Assembly: GCF_000024405.1 (NCBI RefSeq)
Contig: NC_013517.1
Location: 1,674,001-1,738,000, forward strand
DNA: 64,000 nucleotides
Reading direction: 5' to 3'
Source: Sebaldella termitidis ATCC 33386
Lineage (GTDB): Bacteria > Fusobacteriota > Fusobacteriia > Fusobacteriales > Leptotrichiaceae
Shown here piece after piece: positions 27,229 through 35,845 of this stretch. The notes beneath the pieces are model-generated. The model saw only the letters and a program-made list of their open reading frames with translations. It ran no database searches and was not told where the DNA came from. Position 1 is the stretch's first letter. Each line of letters begins with the position of its first letter. The position numbers and the translations under genes are program-made.

Positions 27229-27468
27229 TCAATCCGTTTCATAATTTTGCCATGTTTTTCCAAATAAAATTCCCCATCCAAAAAACTGATTTCTAAGTAT
27301 AGAATTCAAATGAATGAAAGAATCAGAAATTTCTGCAATTCTTCCGCTTAAATCTGGAAAATCCTCAGCCAATTTATCAAGCATGACAAGTGATTTTTCT
27401 TCCTGAGAAATAACTTCAGGCATTTCTTCCAAAAAATTAAAAATGAAACTCTCAATTTTTGTTTTCAT
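27229..27468 (-). CDS. Small hypothetical protein
   Basis: 79 residues, helical and acidic (IESFIFNFLEEMPEVISQEE, LVMLDKLAEDFPDLSG, FIHLNSILRNQFFGWG), with no signal peptide or membrane helix. AGGGGGAT stands at a good distance before the ATG, so it is likely real. No family recognised. It lies between the DUF2247 gene (convergent) and an XRE regulator gene (same strand, 111 bases upstream), in the accessory patch. Confidence 0.6.
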   Translation of the reverse strand: MKTKIESFIFNFLEEMPEVISQEEKSLVMLDKLAEDFPDLSGRIAEISDSFIHLNSILRNQFFGWGILFGKTWQNYETD

Positions 27469-27579
27469 AAATTTACATCCCCCTAAAATTAAAATATTTT
27501 ATAATAATATTGTAACATATATTAGAAAAATGTAAATATATATTTGTAAAGATATGCTTATTTCTGTTGATTATAGTAA

Positions 27580-27810
27580 TCACTTCTTTGGAGAAGTATA
27601 AATTATTAATTCTTCAATACTGCAATTAAAAAAGTCTAATAATTTTAAAATAGTTTCAATGTAAGTTTTATTAGTATTGTTATTATAATATATTTTATGT
27701 AAAACAGGTCTCGAAACACTTAAATTACTAATTATAAGCTGTCTTTCAAGCTCAGCAATACTCCTGATTCCTCTTTCAGCCATAAGAATATTAAGTCTTG
27801 ATTTTATCAT
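27580..27810 (-). CDS. XRE/Cro-type small HTH regulator
   Basis: 76 residues. A Cro/CI-like five-helix DNA-binding unit fills the protein: MIKSRLNILMAERGIRSIAE, then LSVSRPVLHKIYYN as recognition region, then YIETILKLLDFFNCSIEELI. AAGGGGGAG precedes the ATG. Such single-domain regulators are common in plasmids, phages and defence loci. It may control the small gene downstream or the divergent-facing accessory genes; no operator was identified. Confidence 0.85.
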   Translation of the reverse strand: MIKSRLNILMAERGIRSIAELERQLIISNLSVSRPVLHKIYYNNNTNKTYIETILKLLDFFNCSIEELIIYTSPKK

Positions 27811-27888
27811 ATATCTCCCCCTTGATATAAATTAATTTTAAATATTTTAACATTTTATAAAAATATAATCAATAATAATAGTGAAGCT

Positions 27889-27912
27889 AAAAAAAACCGC
27901 CCATTCCGGCGG
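27889..27912 (-). terminator. Intrinsic terminator of the ter module
   Basis: On the minus strand CCGCC pairs with GGCGG across six bases and is followed by eight T, just after the telA-like gene. Confidence 0.85.
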
Positions 27913-27917
27913 CATAT

Positions 27918-29072
27918 TTATTTTTTAGGAGAATATTTACTCCCTGTAACCTGTTTTTTAAATTCCTCAAGCTTAATAGTATTCTTCTCTCTGTCGTTCT
28001 TATTAGTTTCCTGAATCTTCTTAGTCTCACTAATACCATTAGTAATAGTTCTCCAAGTTTCCTCGATAGTTTCTATCTTTATAGAACTCGTTCCTGCCAT
28101 TTTTGCCAGAGTAGCAGCATTTTTTGAAACAGAATTCGCATTTCTGATAAGCAGTTCATTTGTTTTATCATCCAAAACCTGCATTGATCTGGCCTGCAGC
28201 TCCTGTCTTTTCAGCATAATGGCCTGTGTAAGACATTGCTTGAAGATAGGCAGCGTAATAAGAAAAGCCGAGTTAATTTTTCTTATCAGGTTGTAGTTAC
28301 CAAGCTGTATCATCTGTATCATAGGTATAGTCTGCATTGCCACATTTTCAGAAATTCTAAGATCGTATATTCTCTGATCCAGCATATCCCTTGCCTGAAG
28401 AAGTGACTGATAAATCAGTGCAGCTTTTTGATCATCGGGATTTTGGGCCTTTACTTCATATTCGGCAATATATTTGTCCACTTCTTCTTTTGCCAGCTCA
28501 CCAGCTACAATGTATTTTTCAAGTGTTTCATAAGTTTCCACATTAGCTTTTGCCATTTGCTCGAGATTCATATTGCTTTGTCTTGTCTCAGCCTCATATT
28601 TTTTTAAAACAACATAGATTTTATCCACTTCTGTTCCAAGATCTTCATATTTGGTAAATAATTTGTCAATAGTGTCTTTGGCTTTATTAAAAAGCTTACT
28701 GACAACTCCCTGTTCCTTATAAGTATTGAATTTTTCAAATTCCTTCGGATCAAATTTGTCCATTACTCTGGTAAGCTTGACAATAAGCTCCCCGCTCTCC
28801 TCAGCTTTCACTTCCTTCATCTGCAATAAAAGGCTGTCTGAAACATTGGAAATCCCTTTTGAAGCAGAATCGCCGAAGAATAAAATAGTATTCAGATCAT
28901 TAACTACAATTTCTGAAGTCAGGGCCTGCACTTCCGGATCATCCCGCAGTTTAAGCTTAAAATCATTTGAATATTCCTTAATTTCTTCCGGCATAACAAG
29001 CAAAACTTTTTCTTCCTGAGGGCTGTCCTCGTCTGGTAAAGATAACTCGAATTTCTTTTCAAAATTAATCAT
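27918..29072 (-). CDS. Toxic anion resistance protein, TelA/YceH family
   Basis: 384 residues from the ATG at 29072, chosen for AAAGGAGAT upstream; the frame extends eight codons further without a site. The protein is long, helical and cytoplasmic, with conserved TelA segments (FFGDSASKGISNVSDSLL, FNTYKEQGVVSKLFNKAKD, MQTIPMIQMIQLGNYNLIR, TIEETWRTITNGISETKKI). TelA proteins are linked to tellurite and other stress resistance and usually sit with TerD genes. Here it is last in the order terD - yceG-like - telA. The stress it answers is not evident from sequence. Confidence 0.93.
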   Translation of the reverse strand: MINFEKKFELSLPDEDSPQEEKVLLVMPEEIKEYSNDFKLKLRDDPEVQALTSEIVVNDLNTILFFGDSASKGISNVSDSLLLQMKEVKAEESGELIVKLTRVMDKFDPKEFEKFNTYKEQGVVSKLFNKAKDTIDKLFTKYEDLGTEVDKIYVVLKKYEAETRQSNMNLEQMAKANVETYETLEKYIVAGELAKEEVDKYIAEYEVKAQNPDDQKAALIYQSLLQARDMLDQRIYDLRISENVAMQTIPMIQMIQLGNYNLIRKINSAFLITLPIFKQCLTQAIMLKRQELQARSMQVLDDKTNELLIRNANSVSKNAATLAKMAGTSSIKIETIEETWRTITNGISETKKIQETNKNDREKNTIKLEEFKKQVTGSKYSPKK

Positions 29073-29120
29073 ATTTATCTCCTTTATTAAAAACATAGCA
29101 GTAAAGCTGTTTTTATTTTT

Positions 29121-30695
29121 TTAAATATTAAATATTTTTTTGATAATAGAAGGCTCTTTAAGCTCTGATTCAGATTTTAACGGCAGATTTCTTACGAATT
29201 CTTCTAAAAATATTGTGTTAAAATAATGATCGTCAATATAATTTTCTATACTTCCGCCTCCTGCTGTGTTAAAAATAACTATGTCAAATCCCACTCTGTT
29301 CAGAAATGCAAATAAAAATGCAGATTCGACATTCATATCCTCAAGATGACTTGTATAAATAACTATTTTAGGTATATTCTGGGTAAAATCAAAAGTTTCC
29401 AGAGAGCTTAATACCTTTGAATCCATAAAAATTACAGAAGCAATAAAGTGGAGTATATTATTATTTTCAAGTTTAAATTTGAAAATAGGAGTATTTATAG
29501 TTTCCTCTATTTTAGACAATATGAATTCTTCCAGTTCAAATCTGATGTTTTTAATTCTGTATAATGGATTTAAACGCAGTTCTTCTTTTATGATTTTCTT
29601 ATTTTTATCTATTGCAGAATCCAGAGAAAGTATACGTGATTTTTCAATGGAAATAGGAGCAATATTTACAGTACCGGCAAAAAGAGTATTTTTGCTTTTT
29701 CTAAGATCATTAATCAAAGAAAAATATTTTACACGATCAAGATTTACACCGTTTATTTTAAAGAAAAAATTAGGAATAACTACTGTATTTTCATTTTGTA
29801 TATGAAATCCAGGTCTTACCTTTGCAGGCTGGTGAAAGTAGACCTCCAGATCCTCAATAGTACCGTTAATTAAAAGCGGAAGTGTATTTCCCTTCACAAA
29901 CTGAAAGGGCTTGAATATTCCTGATTCAGGTGTAAAAAAACTTTCCTTGAGTTCTTCACTGGCTATTTTTGTAGGCGAAGTAATTTTATTTACGACTTTC
30001 CCCTGATTTGCAAAAAAGTCAAAAGTAGCATTAATATTAGAATTTTGAATATCGTATACAAATTTTTGTATAGGAATTTTAAAAGTATATTTTTCAAAAG
30101 GATCTTCTGCGGGATTCAGATAAACTACATCAAAACCGACAGCCAGCAGAAGAAAAAGAAATAATGCCTCATGTTCTTTTATTTTTCCAAAGTAAAAAAC
30201 TTTCGGATTATCTTCAAGCTTCCAGACAATATCTTTCAGATTATCCTGAATCCAGACAATCATTTTTACCACAAAATTTATTTCGATACTCGGTGTTTTC
30301 AAAAGATTATTTTTTTTAGCCAGTTCATATATGACAGAAAGTGCATTTTTTAATCTTGTATTTAATTCTTCATTATCAACAATCTTCAAAGAACTGTTTT
30401 GTATTTCTTCAAAATTAATATCATTAATTAAAGCCAGAATATCGTTAACCCTGTCAGGAACAGCAGAAAACGGAATTTTTTCCTTAAAAAGAAGATACTG
30501 CGAATTATATTTTGATGTTTTATCTTTGATATTAGCTAAAAAATCACAGTAAATACGCATGTCGTTTATTCCTGTAATACCGGCAAAATAAACATAATAA
30601 TTATCAGTTTTTGCAGTCCTGTCAGATTGCTTTTTGAAAATATCCTGAAAAATATCATTTGATTCTATTAAATTAGAAAGATGAATTCGTTTCAA
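29121..30695 (-). CDS. YceG-like family protein of the TerD-type stress module
   Basis: 524 residues, cytoplasmic. The sequence and its place between terD and telA match the YceG-like family of B. subtilis-type yceCDEFGH operons. Two similar alpha/beta segments are visible: KVFYFGKIKEHEALFLFLLL..VGFDVVYLNP at about 165-203 and PKIVIYTSHLEDMNVESAFL..VGFDIVIFNT at about 444-484, suggesting a duplicated Rossmann-like core. AAGAGGTAG precedes the ATG. The family has been placed in a predicted biosynthetic or chemical-stress module; its activity is unknown. Confidence 0.8.
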   Translation of the reverse strand: MKRIHLSNLIESNDIFQDIFKKQSDRTAKTDNYYVYFAGITGINDMRIYCDFLANIKDKTSKYNSQYLLFKEKIPFSAVPDRVNDILALINDINFEEIQNSSLKIVDNEELNTRLKNALSVIYELAKKNNLLKTPSIEINFVVKMIVWIQDNLKDIVWKLEDNPKVFYFGKIKEHEALFLFLLLAVGFDVVYLNPAEDPFEKYTFKIPIQKFVYDIQNSNINATFDFFANQGKVVNKITSPTKIASEELKESFFTPESGIFKPFQFVKGNTLPLLINGTIEDLEVYFHQPAKVRPGFHIQNENTVVIPNFFFKINGVNLDRVKYFSLINDLRKSKNTLFAGTVNIAPISIEKSRILSLDSAIDKNKKIIKEELRLNPLYRIKNIRFELEEFILSKIEETINTPIFKFKLENNNILHFIASVIFMDSKVLSSLETFDFTQNIPKIVIYTSHLEDMNVESAFLFAFLNRVGFDIVIFNTAGGGSIENYIDDHYFNTIFLEEFVRNLPLKSESELKEPSIIKKIFNI

Positions 30696-30732
30696 TTTAT
30701 CTACCTCTTTCCCTTTTCTTTAGTATTTAAAT

Positions 30733-31293
30733 TTATACATTTACTCCGAAATTTCTGCACAGGGCATTAAGTCCGTCCCGGAAACCGCTTCCTACAGCCC
30801 GGAATTTCCATTCGCCGCTTGACTTATAGAGTTCGGCAATAATGATAGCAGTTTCTATGCTGAAATCTTCAGCAAGGTCATATCTTAAAATTTCCTCGTT
30901 GTCATCCTCGTTTATTATTCGGATAAACGCAGTGGAAATCTGTCCGAAATTCTGCTGTCTTTCACCGGCTTCATGTATAGTAACAATAATAGGTATTTTT
31001 TCTATGTCAGAAGGTATTTTGGAAAAATCAACCATTATAGTTTCATTATGTCCCTCTTCTGTTCTGCTGCTTCCTGTATGAATTACCGCTTTTGTCTCGG
31101 ATTCCATGTTATTGTAGAAGATAAAATCCACATCCTGTGTTACTTTTTCCTCTGCATTTAATAAAAATGCAGAAATATCAAGATCAAAATCTATGCTCTC
31201 GTCATCCCAGCCAAGGCTTGCAATTATTTTTTTCAGATTGGGATTTTCTTTTGTCAAATTTGTTTTCTGACCTTTTGTTAATGAAATTGCCAT
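30733..31293 (-). CDS. terD: TerD family calcium-binding stress protein
   Basis: 186 residues from the ATG at 31293, chosen for CTAGGAGGAG upstream and because MAISLTKGQK is the usual TerD start. The fold markers are present: ASLGWDD, FDLDISAFLLN, the DVDFIFYNN segment and the C-terminal EWKFRAVGSGFRDGL. TerD proteins bind calcium through acidic loops and act in tellurite and general chemical stress responses. It is first of the minus-strand terD - yceG-like - telA unit. A stem in its leader ends at the Shine-Dalgarno site. Confidence 0.94.
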   Translation of the reverse strand: MAISLTKGQKTNLTKENPNLKKIIASLGWDDESIDFDLDISAFLLNAEEKVTQDVDFIFYNNMESETKAVIHTGSSRTEEGHNETIMVDFSKIPSDIEKIPIIVTIHEAGERQQNFGQISTAFIRIINEDDNEEILRYDLAEDFSIETAIIIAELYKSSGEWKFRAVGSGFRDGLNALCRNFGVNV

Positions 31294-31305
31294 AATCACT
31301 CCTCC

Positions 31306-31359
31306 TAGTGTGGTGATGCGTTTAGTTTTGGCTAAAAGCAGATAAGCTGCCACACACTA
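31306..31359 (-). promoter_or_regulatory. Leader stem adjoining the terD ribosome-binding site
   Basis: On the minus strand TAGTGTGTGG (31359-31350) pairs with CCACACTA (31313-31306), enclosing about 36 bases, and the 3' arm touches AGGAGG. This may affect translation or mRNA stability. Farther upstream to 31599 the gap is AT-rich with no gene seen. Confidence 0.4.
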
Positions 31360-31599
31360 ATTTACTATAACATATACTTAACAGGAAATACAGAAAAAAT
31401 CCTGTAAAAACAATTTTTAATAATATTGCTTATGTATAAAATTAAATTTTTATGTTAAAACTGTCCTGTTTTAGTATTTTAAAAAATTCATTTATTATAA
31501 AATCTTTATTATTATACCAGATTTTAGAGATTATTTTAATCAATTTATTTCTAAAAACAATTGCAGCGGATTATTTAAAATAAAAAATATACAAAGAGA

Positions 31600-31655
31600 A
31601 TAAAACAGGCTGTAAGAATTCAAATATATTTTGAAAATCCCACAGCCGTTTTTTA
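31600..31655 (-). terminator. Terminator-like hairpin after the calcium ATPase gene
   Basis: GGCTGT (31613-31608 on plus complement) and ACAGCC arms enclose an inner TTCAAA/TTTGAA pairing. A T-rich stretch follows on either strand, so it may also work toward the right. Confidence 0.6.
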
Positions 31656-31688
31656 TTTTAAAATTTATAGTTTTTCTCTGTAATAATA

Positions 31689-34316
31689 TTATTTATTGTA
31701 GGTTTTTGCAGGAAAGATAAGTTTTCTTATCATATCCACAGGGATTATAAGAACTGATAATCCAAAAATAACAAGCCATTCAGAAACTGAAAGCGGAACA
31801 GTCCTGAATATTTCCCCGCCTATATATACTAAAACAATTTGGATAATAAAAATCAGGGCAAATACCTTCAGAAAATTCGGATTTAGGCTGAGATTGCTGA
31901 AAACATTGATTTTGTCACTTCTTACATTAAATCCGTTAAAAAGTCCGCTGAATACAAATAAACAAAAGTAAGCTGTTAGATGATGAATTTCATCAGCGAA
32001 CAAATTCCTGAATATATCCAGTTTTAAAAACAATATACTGATAATAGTGGTCCAGATACCTGTCCAGAAAATAGCCGTACTCATACTTTTAGAAACAATT
32101 TTTTCTGATCTGCTTTTCGGACGTTCTTTCATATACTCGGAAAGTGCTGGTTCTCCTCCGAGAGCTAAAGCTGCCAGAGTATCCATAATCATATTGATCC
32201 ATAAAATCTGAAGAATCGTAAGCGGATTCTGAACTCCTGTAAATGGTGCAATAACTGATATCAGCACAGCTGAAATATTAATGTTCAGCTGAAATTTCAG
32301 GAATTTTTTTATATTGTTATAAATGGTTCTTCCATATAATACTGCTTTTTCAATAGATTGAAAATTATCATCAAGAATTATAATATCCCCGACTTCTTTT
32401 GCTATTTCGGTACCGCTTCCCATTGCAAATCCGATATCGGATCTTTTCAGTGCAGGTGCATCGTTAACACCGTCTCCTGTCATTCCTGCTACAAGTCCCA
32501 GCTCCTGAGCCAGTCCCACAAGGCGGAATTTATCCATTGGAAGTGCTCTTGCTATTACCCTTACATCAGGAAGTACTTTTTTGATTTCTTCATCAGACAT
32601 TGTCTGAAGCTCATCTGAAGTAAGAACAACCTCTTTGTCAGAGGTAAGAAGCCCGCTGTCTTTGGCTATTGCCATAGCTGTTTCTTTTCTGTCCCCGGTT
32701 ATCATAATAACCTGAATTCCTGCTGTCATAACTTCTTCAATGGCTTTTACAGCCTCCGGTCTGATATCATCCCTTATTCCCAGAATTCCGAGAAAAGTCA
32801 TTTCTTCCGGGACAACATCTTCGGTAAGCTTTTTATCACTTACAGTAAGGGCAAGAACCCTGATTGACTTTTTAGCGAGGTCGTCAATTACTTTTGTAAT
32901 ATCCGGTTTTTTTGTAAAAGCCTGTTTATTTCCATCATTATCATAATATGTAGTGCATTTTTCAAGAAGTCTTTCCGGTGCCCCTTTATAGAAAGTAAGG
33001 TTGAGATTACTGTCGAGTTCTGAGGCAGAGTATTTATTAGTACTGTTAAAAACCTGTTTGGTTTTTACTTCAATATTATCATCAATTTCATTTCTGTCAA
33101 TAAATCCCAGTATAGATCTTTCAGTGCTGTTTCCTCCGATAATAGCTCCGTTTTCAGCTATCATTGAGGAAGTATTTTTGGAAATAGCAGTATTTACAAG
33201 CTTTCTCAGCTCATCAGGTATTTCTGCATACTCTTTATATGAATCAAAGCTTCCGTTTTGAAAAAGGATAACCTCAAGACGTCCTTTTGTGATTGTTCCG
33301 GTTTTATCTGAAAACAGGATATTTAATGAACCTGCTGTTTCTATACCTACGAGTTTTCTCACCAAGACGTTGTCCTTAAGCATTTTCTGCATATTCTGCG
33401 AAAGAACTATGGCGATCATAAGAGGAAGTCCCTCAGGTACTGCCATAACTATAATAATTACTGCATAAATCAGTGAATTAAGAGCAGTTTTTGCTATTTC
33501 AAGAGAATTGGCAGCTGTAAAAAATACTGACGGATCATTCAGATGAAGTGAAGTATAAAGAAAATTCAGTATACCAATAAGTATTGCACCCATATATCCG
33601 ATTTTTGAAATTTTTGCTGCAAGATCTGAAAGCTTTATCTGCAAAGGAGATGGAGTATCCTCAATATTCATGTTCTGCATCATAATACCGTTGACAGTCT
33701 GCATACCGACTTTTTCAATTTTTATTACACCCTCACCATGGCTTACTACAGCGCCTCTGTAAGTTTTATTGGGGTGAGTAAAGTCTATTTTATCGTCAAG
33801 CACAGTATCGTCAGTAACAGGCTGTTTGGGATTTTCGTCAGATTCACCGTTTAGAACCGAGTTATCGACTTTAAAATGTCCGTAAACCACAATACCGTCT
33901 GCGGGGATTTTATCTCCGGAATTCAGCAGTACATAGTCTCCGACTACGATTTCATCAATAAGAATCTCCTTGACATTATTATTTCTATACACTTTTACCA
34001 GAATTTTATTTGCTTCTTCCTGTAATGATCTGAATTTTTTGCCCGAAGAATATTCATTAAGCGTGGAAACAATAGTGGCGACAAATATTGCCATCGCGAT
34101 ACTTACAGGTTCGATCATTTTGATAATTCCAAAAAGTGAGAGAACCAATAATAAGATGCAGCAGACACTAAGTATCTTAATCATTGGGTCATTAAAATTT
34201 CCAAGGAATTTTTTCAAAAATGTTTCAGATTTTTGTTCGATGATTTCGTTATTTCCGTTCAGTTCGCGGCTTCTGGTTACCTCTTCTTCATTAAGCCCGT
34301 TAAAATTAAAGTCCAT
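31689..34316 (-). CDS. Calcium-translocating P-type ATPase (PMCA/SERCA-like)
   Basis: 875 residues from the ATG at 34316 (AAAGGAGCATGG upstream; the frame runs 11 codons further). The phosphorylation site is Asp337 in SDKTGTITKG. The P-type set is complete: actuator motif VLNGESDENPK, MAVPEGLPL in the fourth helix, nucleotide domain FYKGAPERLLEKC, hinge MTGDGVNDAPALKRSDIGFA, and a C-terminal six-helix region with LQILWINMIMDTLAALALG. These motifs mark type II calcium pumps. It exports calcium at the inner membrane. It lies just downstream of the calcium-binding TerD module but probably has its own transcript. Confidence 0.94.
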   Translation of the reverse strand: MDFNFNGLNEEEVTRSRELNGNNEIIEQKSETFLKKFLGNFNDPMIKILSVCCILLLVLSLFGIIKMIEPVSIAMAIFVATIVSTLNEYSSGKKFRSLQEEANKILVKVYRNNNVKEILIDEIVVGDYVLLNSGDKIPADGIVVYGHFKVDNSVLNGESDENPKQPVTDDTVLDDKIDFTHPNKTYRGAVVSHGEGVIKIEKVGMQTVNGIMMQNMNIEDTPSPLQIKLSDLAAKISKIGYMGAILIGILNFLYTSLHLNDPSVFFTAANSLEIAKTALNSLIYAVIIIVMAVPEGLPLMIAIVLSQNMQKMLKDNVLVRKLVGIETAGSLNILFSDKTGTITKGRLEVILFQNGSFDSYKEYAEIPDELRKLVNTAISKNTSSMIAENGAIIGGNSTERSILGFIDRNEIDDNIEVKTKQVFNSTNKYSASELDSNLNLTFYKGAPERLLEKCTTYYDNDGNKQAFTKKPDITKVIDDLAKKSIRVLALTVSDKKLTEDVVPEEMTFLGILGIRDDIRPEAVKAIEEVMTAGIQVIMITGDRKETAMAIAKDSGLLTSDKEVVLTSDELQTMSDEEIKKVLPDVRVIARALPMDKFRLVGLAQELGLVAGMTGDGVNDAPALKRSDIGFAMGSGTEIAKEVGDIIILDDNFQSIEKAVLYGRTIYNNIKKFLKFQLNINISAVLISVIAPFTGVQNPLTILQILWINMIMDTLAALALGGEPALSEYMKERPKSRSEKIVSKSMSTAIFWTGIWTTIISILFLKLDIFRNLFADEIHHLTAYFCLFVFSGLFNGFNVRSDKINVFSNLSLNPNFLKVFALIFIIQIVLVYIGGEIFRTVPLSVSEWLVIFGLSVLIIPVDMIRKLIFPAKTYNK

Positions 34317-34676
34317 TTTCCATGCTCCTTTTTTATTAAATATAATCATTAATTATACTATAATTCTTTTGAATTAGCAATATGGAAATTCTTGGTGAAA
34401 GCAAGAAAAAACCAGTATGCTGACCTGTTTGCTTTTTATGTGCCGTTATACTCTCCTTTATTTTTTATCCTGTGAAGTATTGAAATCAGATAGGAGCATG
34501 CAGATAACAGAAATAATAAGAGTGAAAAATAACATGTCTGAAGCTTTGGGATATGGCAGTACATATAAGAAAGCTTCAGTTTAGAGTGACAGTGTTAAGT
34601 TAAAAAAATTGAAATAATAAAAAAATTATGATAGGATTCACTTAAGAAAATAAATATTAGATAAAGAGGTAGATAA
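34317..34676. other. Intergenic region between the calcium ATPase and GNAT genes
   Basis: No gene seen. It must hold the divergent promoters. A perfect 10-base inverted repeat (CTGAAGCTTT at 34538, AAAGCTTCAG at 34570) encloses 22 bases and has only a weak T tail, so it may be a poor terminator or a structured leader of the GNAT gene. A second hairpin with TTGCTTTTT lies near 34397-34436. Confidence 0.4.
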
Positions 34677-35480
34677 ATGGAAACTAACAATAAAATTTCC
34701 GAAATTATACAAAAGAATTTTATATCAAAAATTTCATATTTTTCAAAATACAACAGTGAGATAAAAATAAGTGAAAACAGTGATTTCATGAGAGTGGATT
34801 CAATGCTTCCCTCTGATACATTTAATATATGTGTATTAAAAAATAAGAATTCTTTGGAAAAAGTAGAAGTTTTTCAGGAAATAACAGAGTATTTTAATAA
34901 GAAGTCATTTCCCGCTGCAGTCTGGCTATGGAATGACAATTGTGCTTCCAAAGAAAGAATGGAAGAGAGCGGTTTTGGTCTTTCTGAAATAGAAAAAGGC
35001 ATGTATATTGATACCTGTAAAATTAAGGAAAAAGATCTTAAATATGAAGGCTTTACAATTGAAAAGGTTTCTTCCGGTAAACAAATGGAAGATTTTTCCA
35101 AGGTAATAGCTTCTATATTCGGAGAAACAGAAGAAGCACATTATGTAAAGAGGCAGTATGATATTCTTGGGCAAAAAAAGATATATACAGATACTGAAAT
35201 GACATTTTTTGTGGGGTATTTTGACGGAACTCCTGTTTCCTGCGGAACTGTTTATGTAACAGAGGAAAGTACCGGAATTTATGATGTTGCTGTAAAAGAA
35301 GACTGCAGAAAAAAGGGATTTGGTTCTGCTATGTTTGCCCATTTGATGGGTGAAGCAAAGAAAAATAATACAAAATATTGTATTTTACAGGCGTCGTCTG
35401 ACGGAGCGGGAATTTACAGAAAAATGGGATTTACTGATGTATGTGATATAGATGTTTATGAAAACAGGGATTTTTTGTAA
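34677..35480 (+). CDS. GNAT family N-acetyltransferase
   Basis: 267 residues. The C-terminal half carries the GNAT acetyl-CoA motif (VAVKEDCRKKGFGSAMFAHL) and the usual end (SSDGAGIYRKMGFTDVCDID). The N-terminal half (residues 1-120: WLWNDNCASKERMEESGF) looks like a degenerate second GNAT fold, as in tandem-GNAT proteins. The substrate is unknown. The ATG follows AGAGGTAG. A GIY-YIG gene begins 17 bases after the stop, so they are probably co-transcribed. Confidence 0.85.
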   Translation: METNNKISEIIQKNFISKISYFSKYNSEIKISENSDFMRVDSMLPSDTFNICVLKNKNSLEKVEVFQEITEYFNKKSFPAAVWLWNDNCASKERMEESGFGLSEIEKGMYIDTCKIKEKDLKYEGFTIEKVSSGKQMEDFSKVIASIFGETEEAHYVKRQYDILGQKKIYTDTEMTFFVGYFDGTPVSCGTVYVTEESTGIYDVAVKEDCRKKGFGSAMFAHLMGEAKKNNTKYCILQASSDGAGIYRKMGFTDVCDIDVYENRDFL

Positions 35481-35497
35481 AAAATTAAGGAGAAAAA

Positions 35498-35764
35498 ATG
35501 CATTATGCGTATATAGTAAAGTGTTCTGACGGAACCTATTATACCGGATATACCAATGATCTTGAAAAACGCCTTTTGGCACATAATGCCGGAAAAGGTG
35601 CCAAGTATACCAGAAACAGGCTTCCGGTAGAGATGGTATACTTTGAAGAGTATGAAGATAAGTCAGAAGCAATGAAAAGGGAATATGCCATAAAACGATT
35701 AACAAGAAAGCAAAAGGAAAAATTGATTTCAGGTAAAGTATTACCTGCTGTACAGATAAAATAA
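35498..35764 (+). CDS. GIY-YIG nuclease family protein (YhbQ-like)
   Basis: 88 residues, a minimal GIY-YIG domain. The variant signature is YAYIVKCSDGTYYTGYT, followed by LEKRLLAHNAGKGAKYTRNR with the catalytic arginine region and EAMKREYAIKRLTRKQKEKL. Members of this single-domain group (YhbQ/UPF0213) are thought to cleave DNA, perhaps in repair; the role is not settled. AAGGAGAAAA precedes the ATG. It lies 17 bases after the GNAT gene and 81 before ruvC, which has its own promoter. Confidence 0.9.
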   Translation: MHYAYIVKCSDGTYYTGYTNDLEKRLLAHNAGKGAKYTRNRLPVEMVYFEEYEDKSEAMKREYAIKRLTRKQKEKLISGKVLPAVQIK

Positions 35765-35779
35765 CATGCGGTTTTTAAA

Positions 35780-35808
35780 TTGAAAAAATAGTGTATTTAT
35801 GATACAAT
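35780..35808 (+). promoter_or_regulatory. Candidate promoter of the ruvC operon
   Basis: TTGAAA, a 17-base spacer and TACAAT, 37 bases before the ruvC start. Confidence 0.55.
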
Positions 35809-35845
35809 TTATTTAATAAGTAGATATACAAATTAAAGGAGAGAG

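Noticed and set aside
31294-31353. 20-codon N-terminal extension of TerD
   Set aside because: TerD proteins start at MAISLTKGQK, and the AGGAGG site lies inside the extension.
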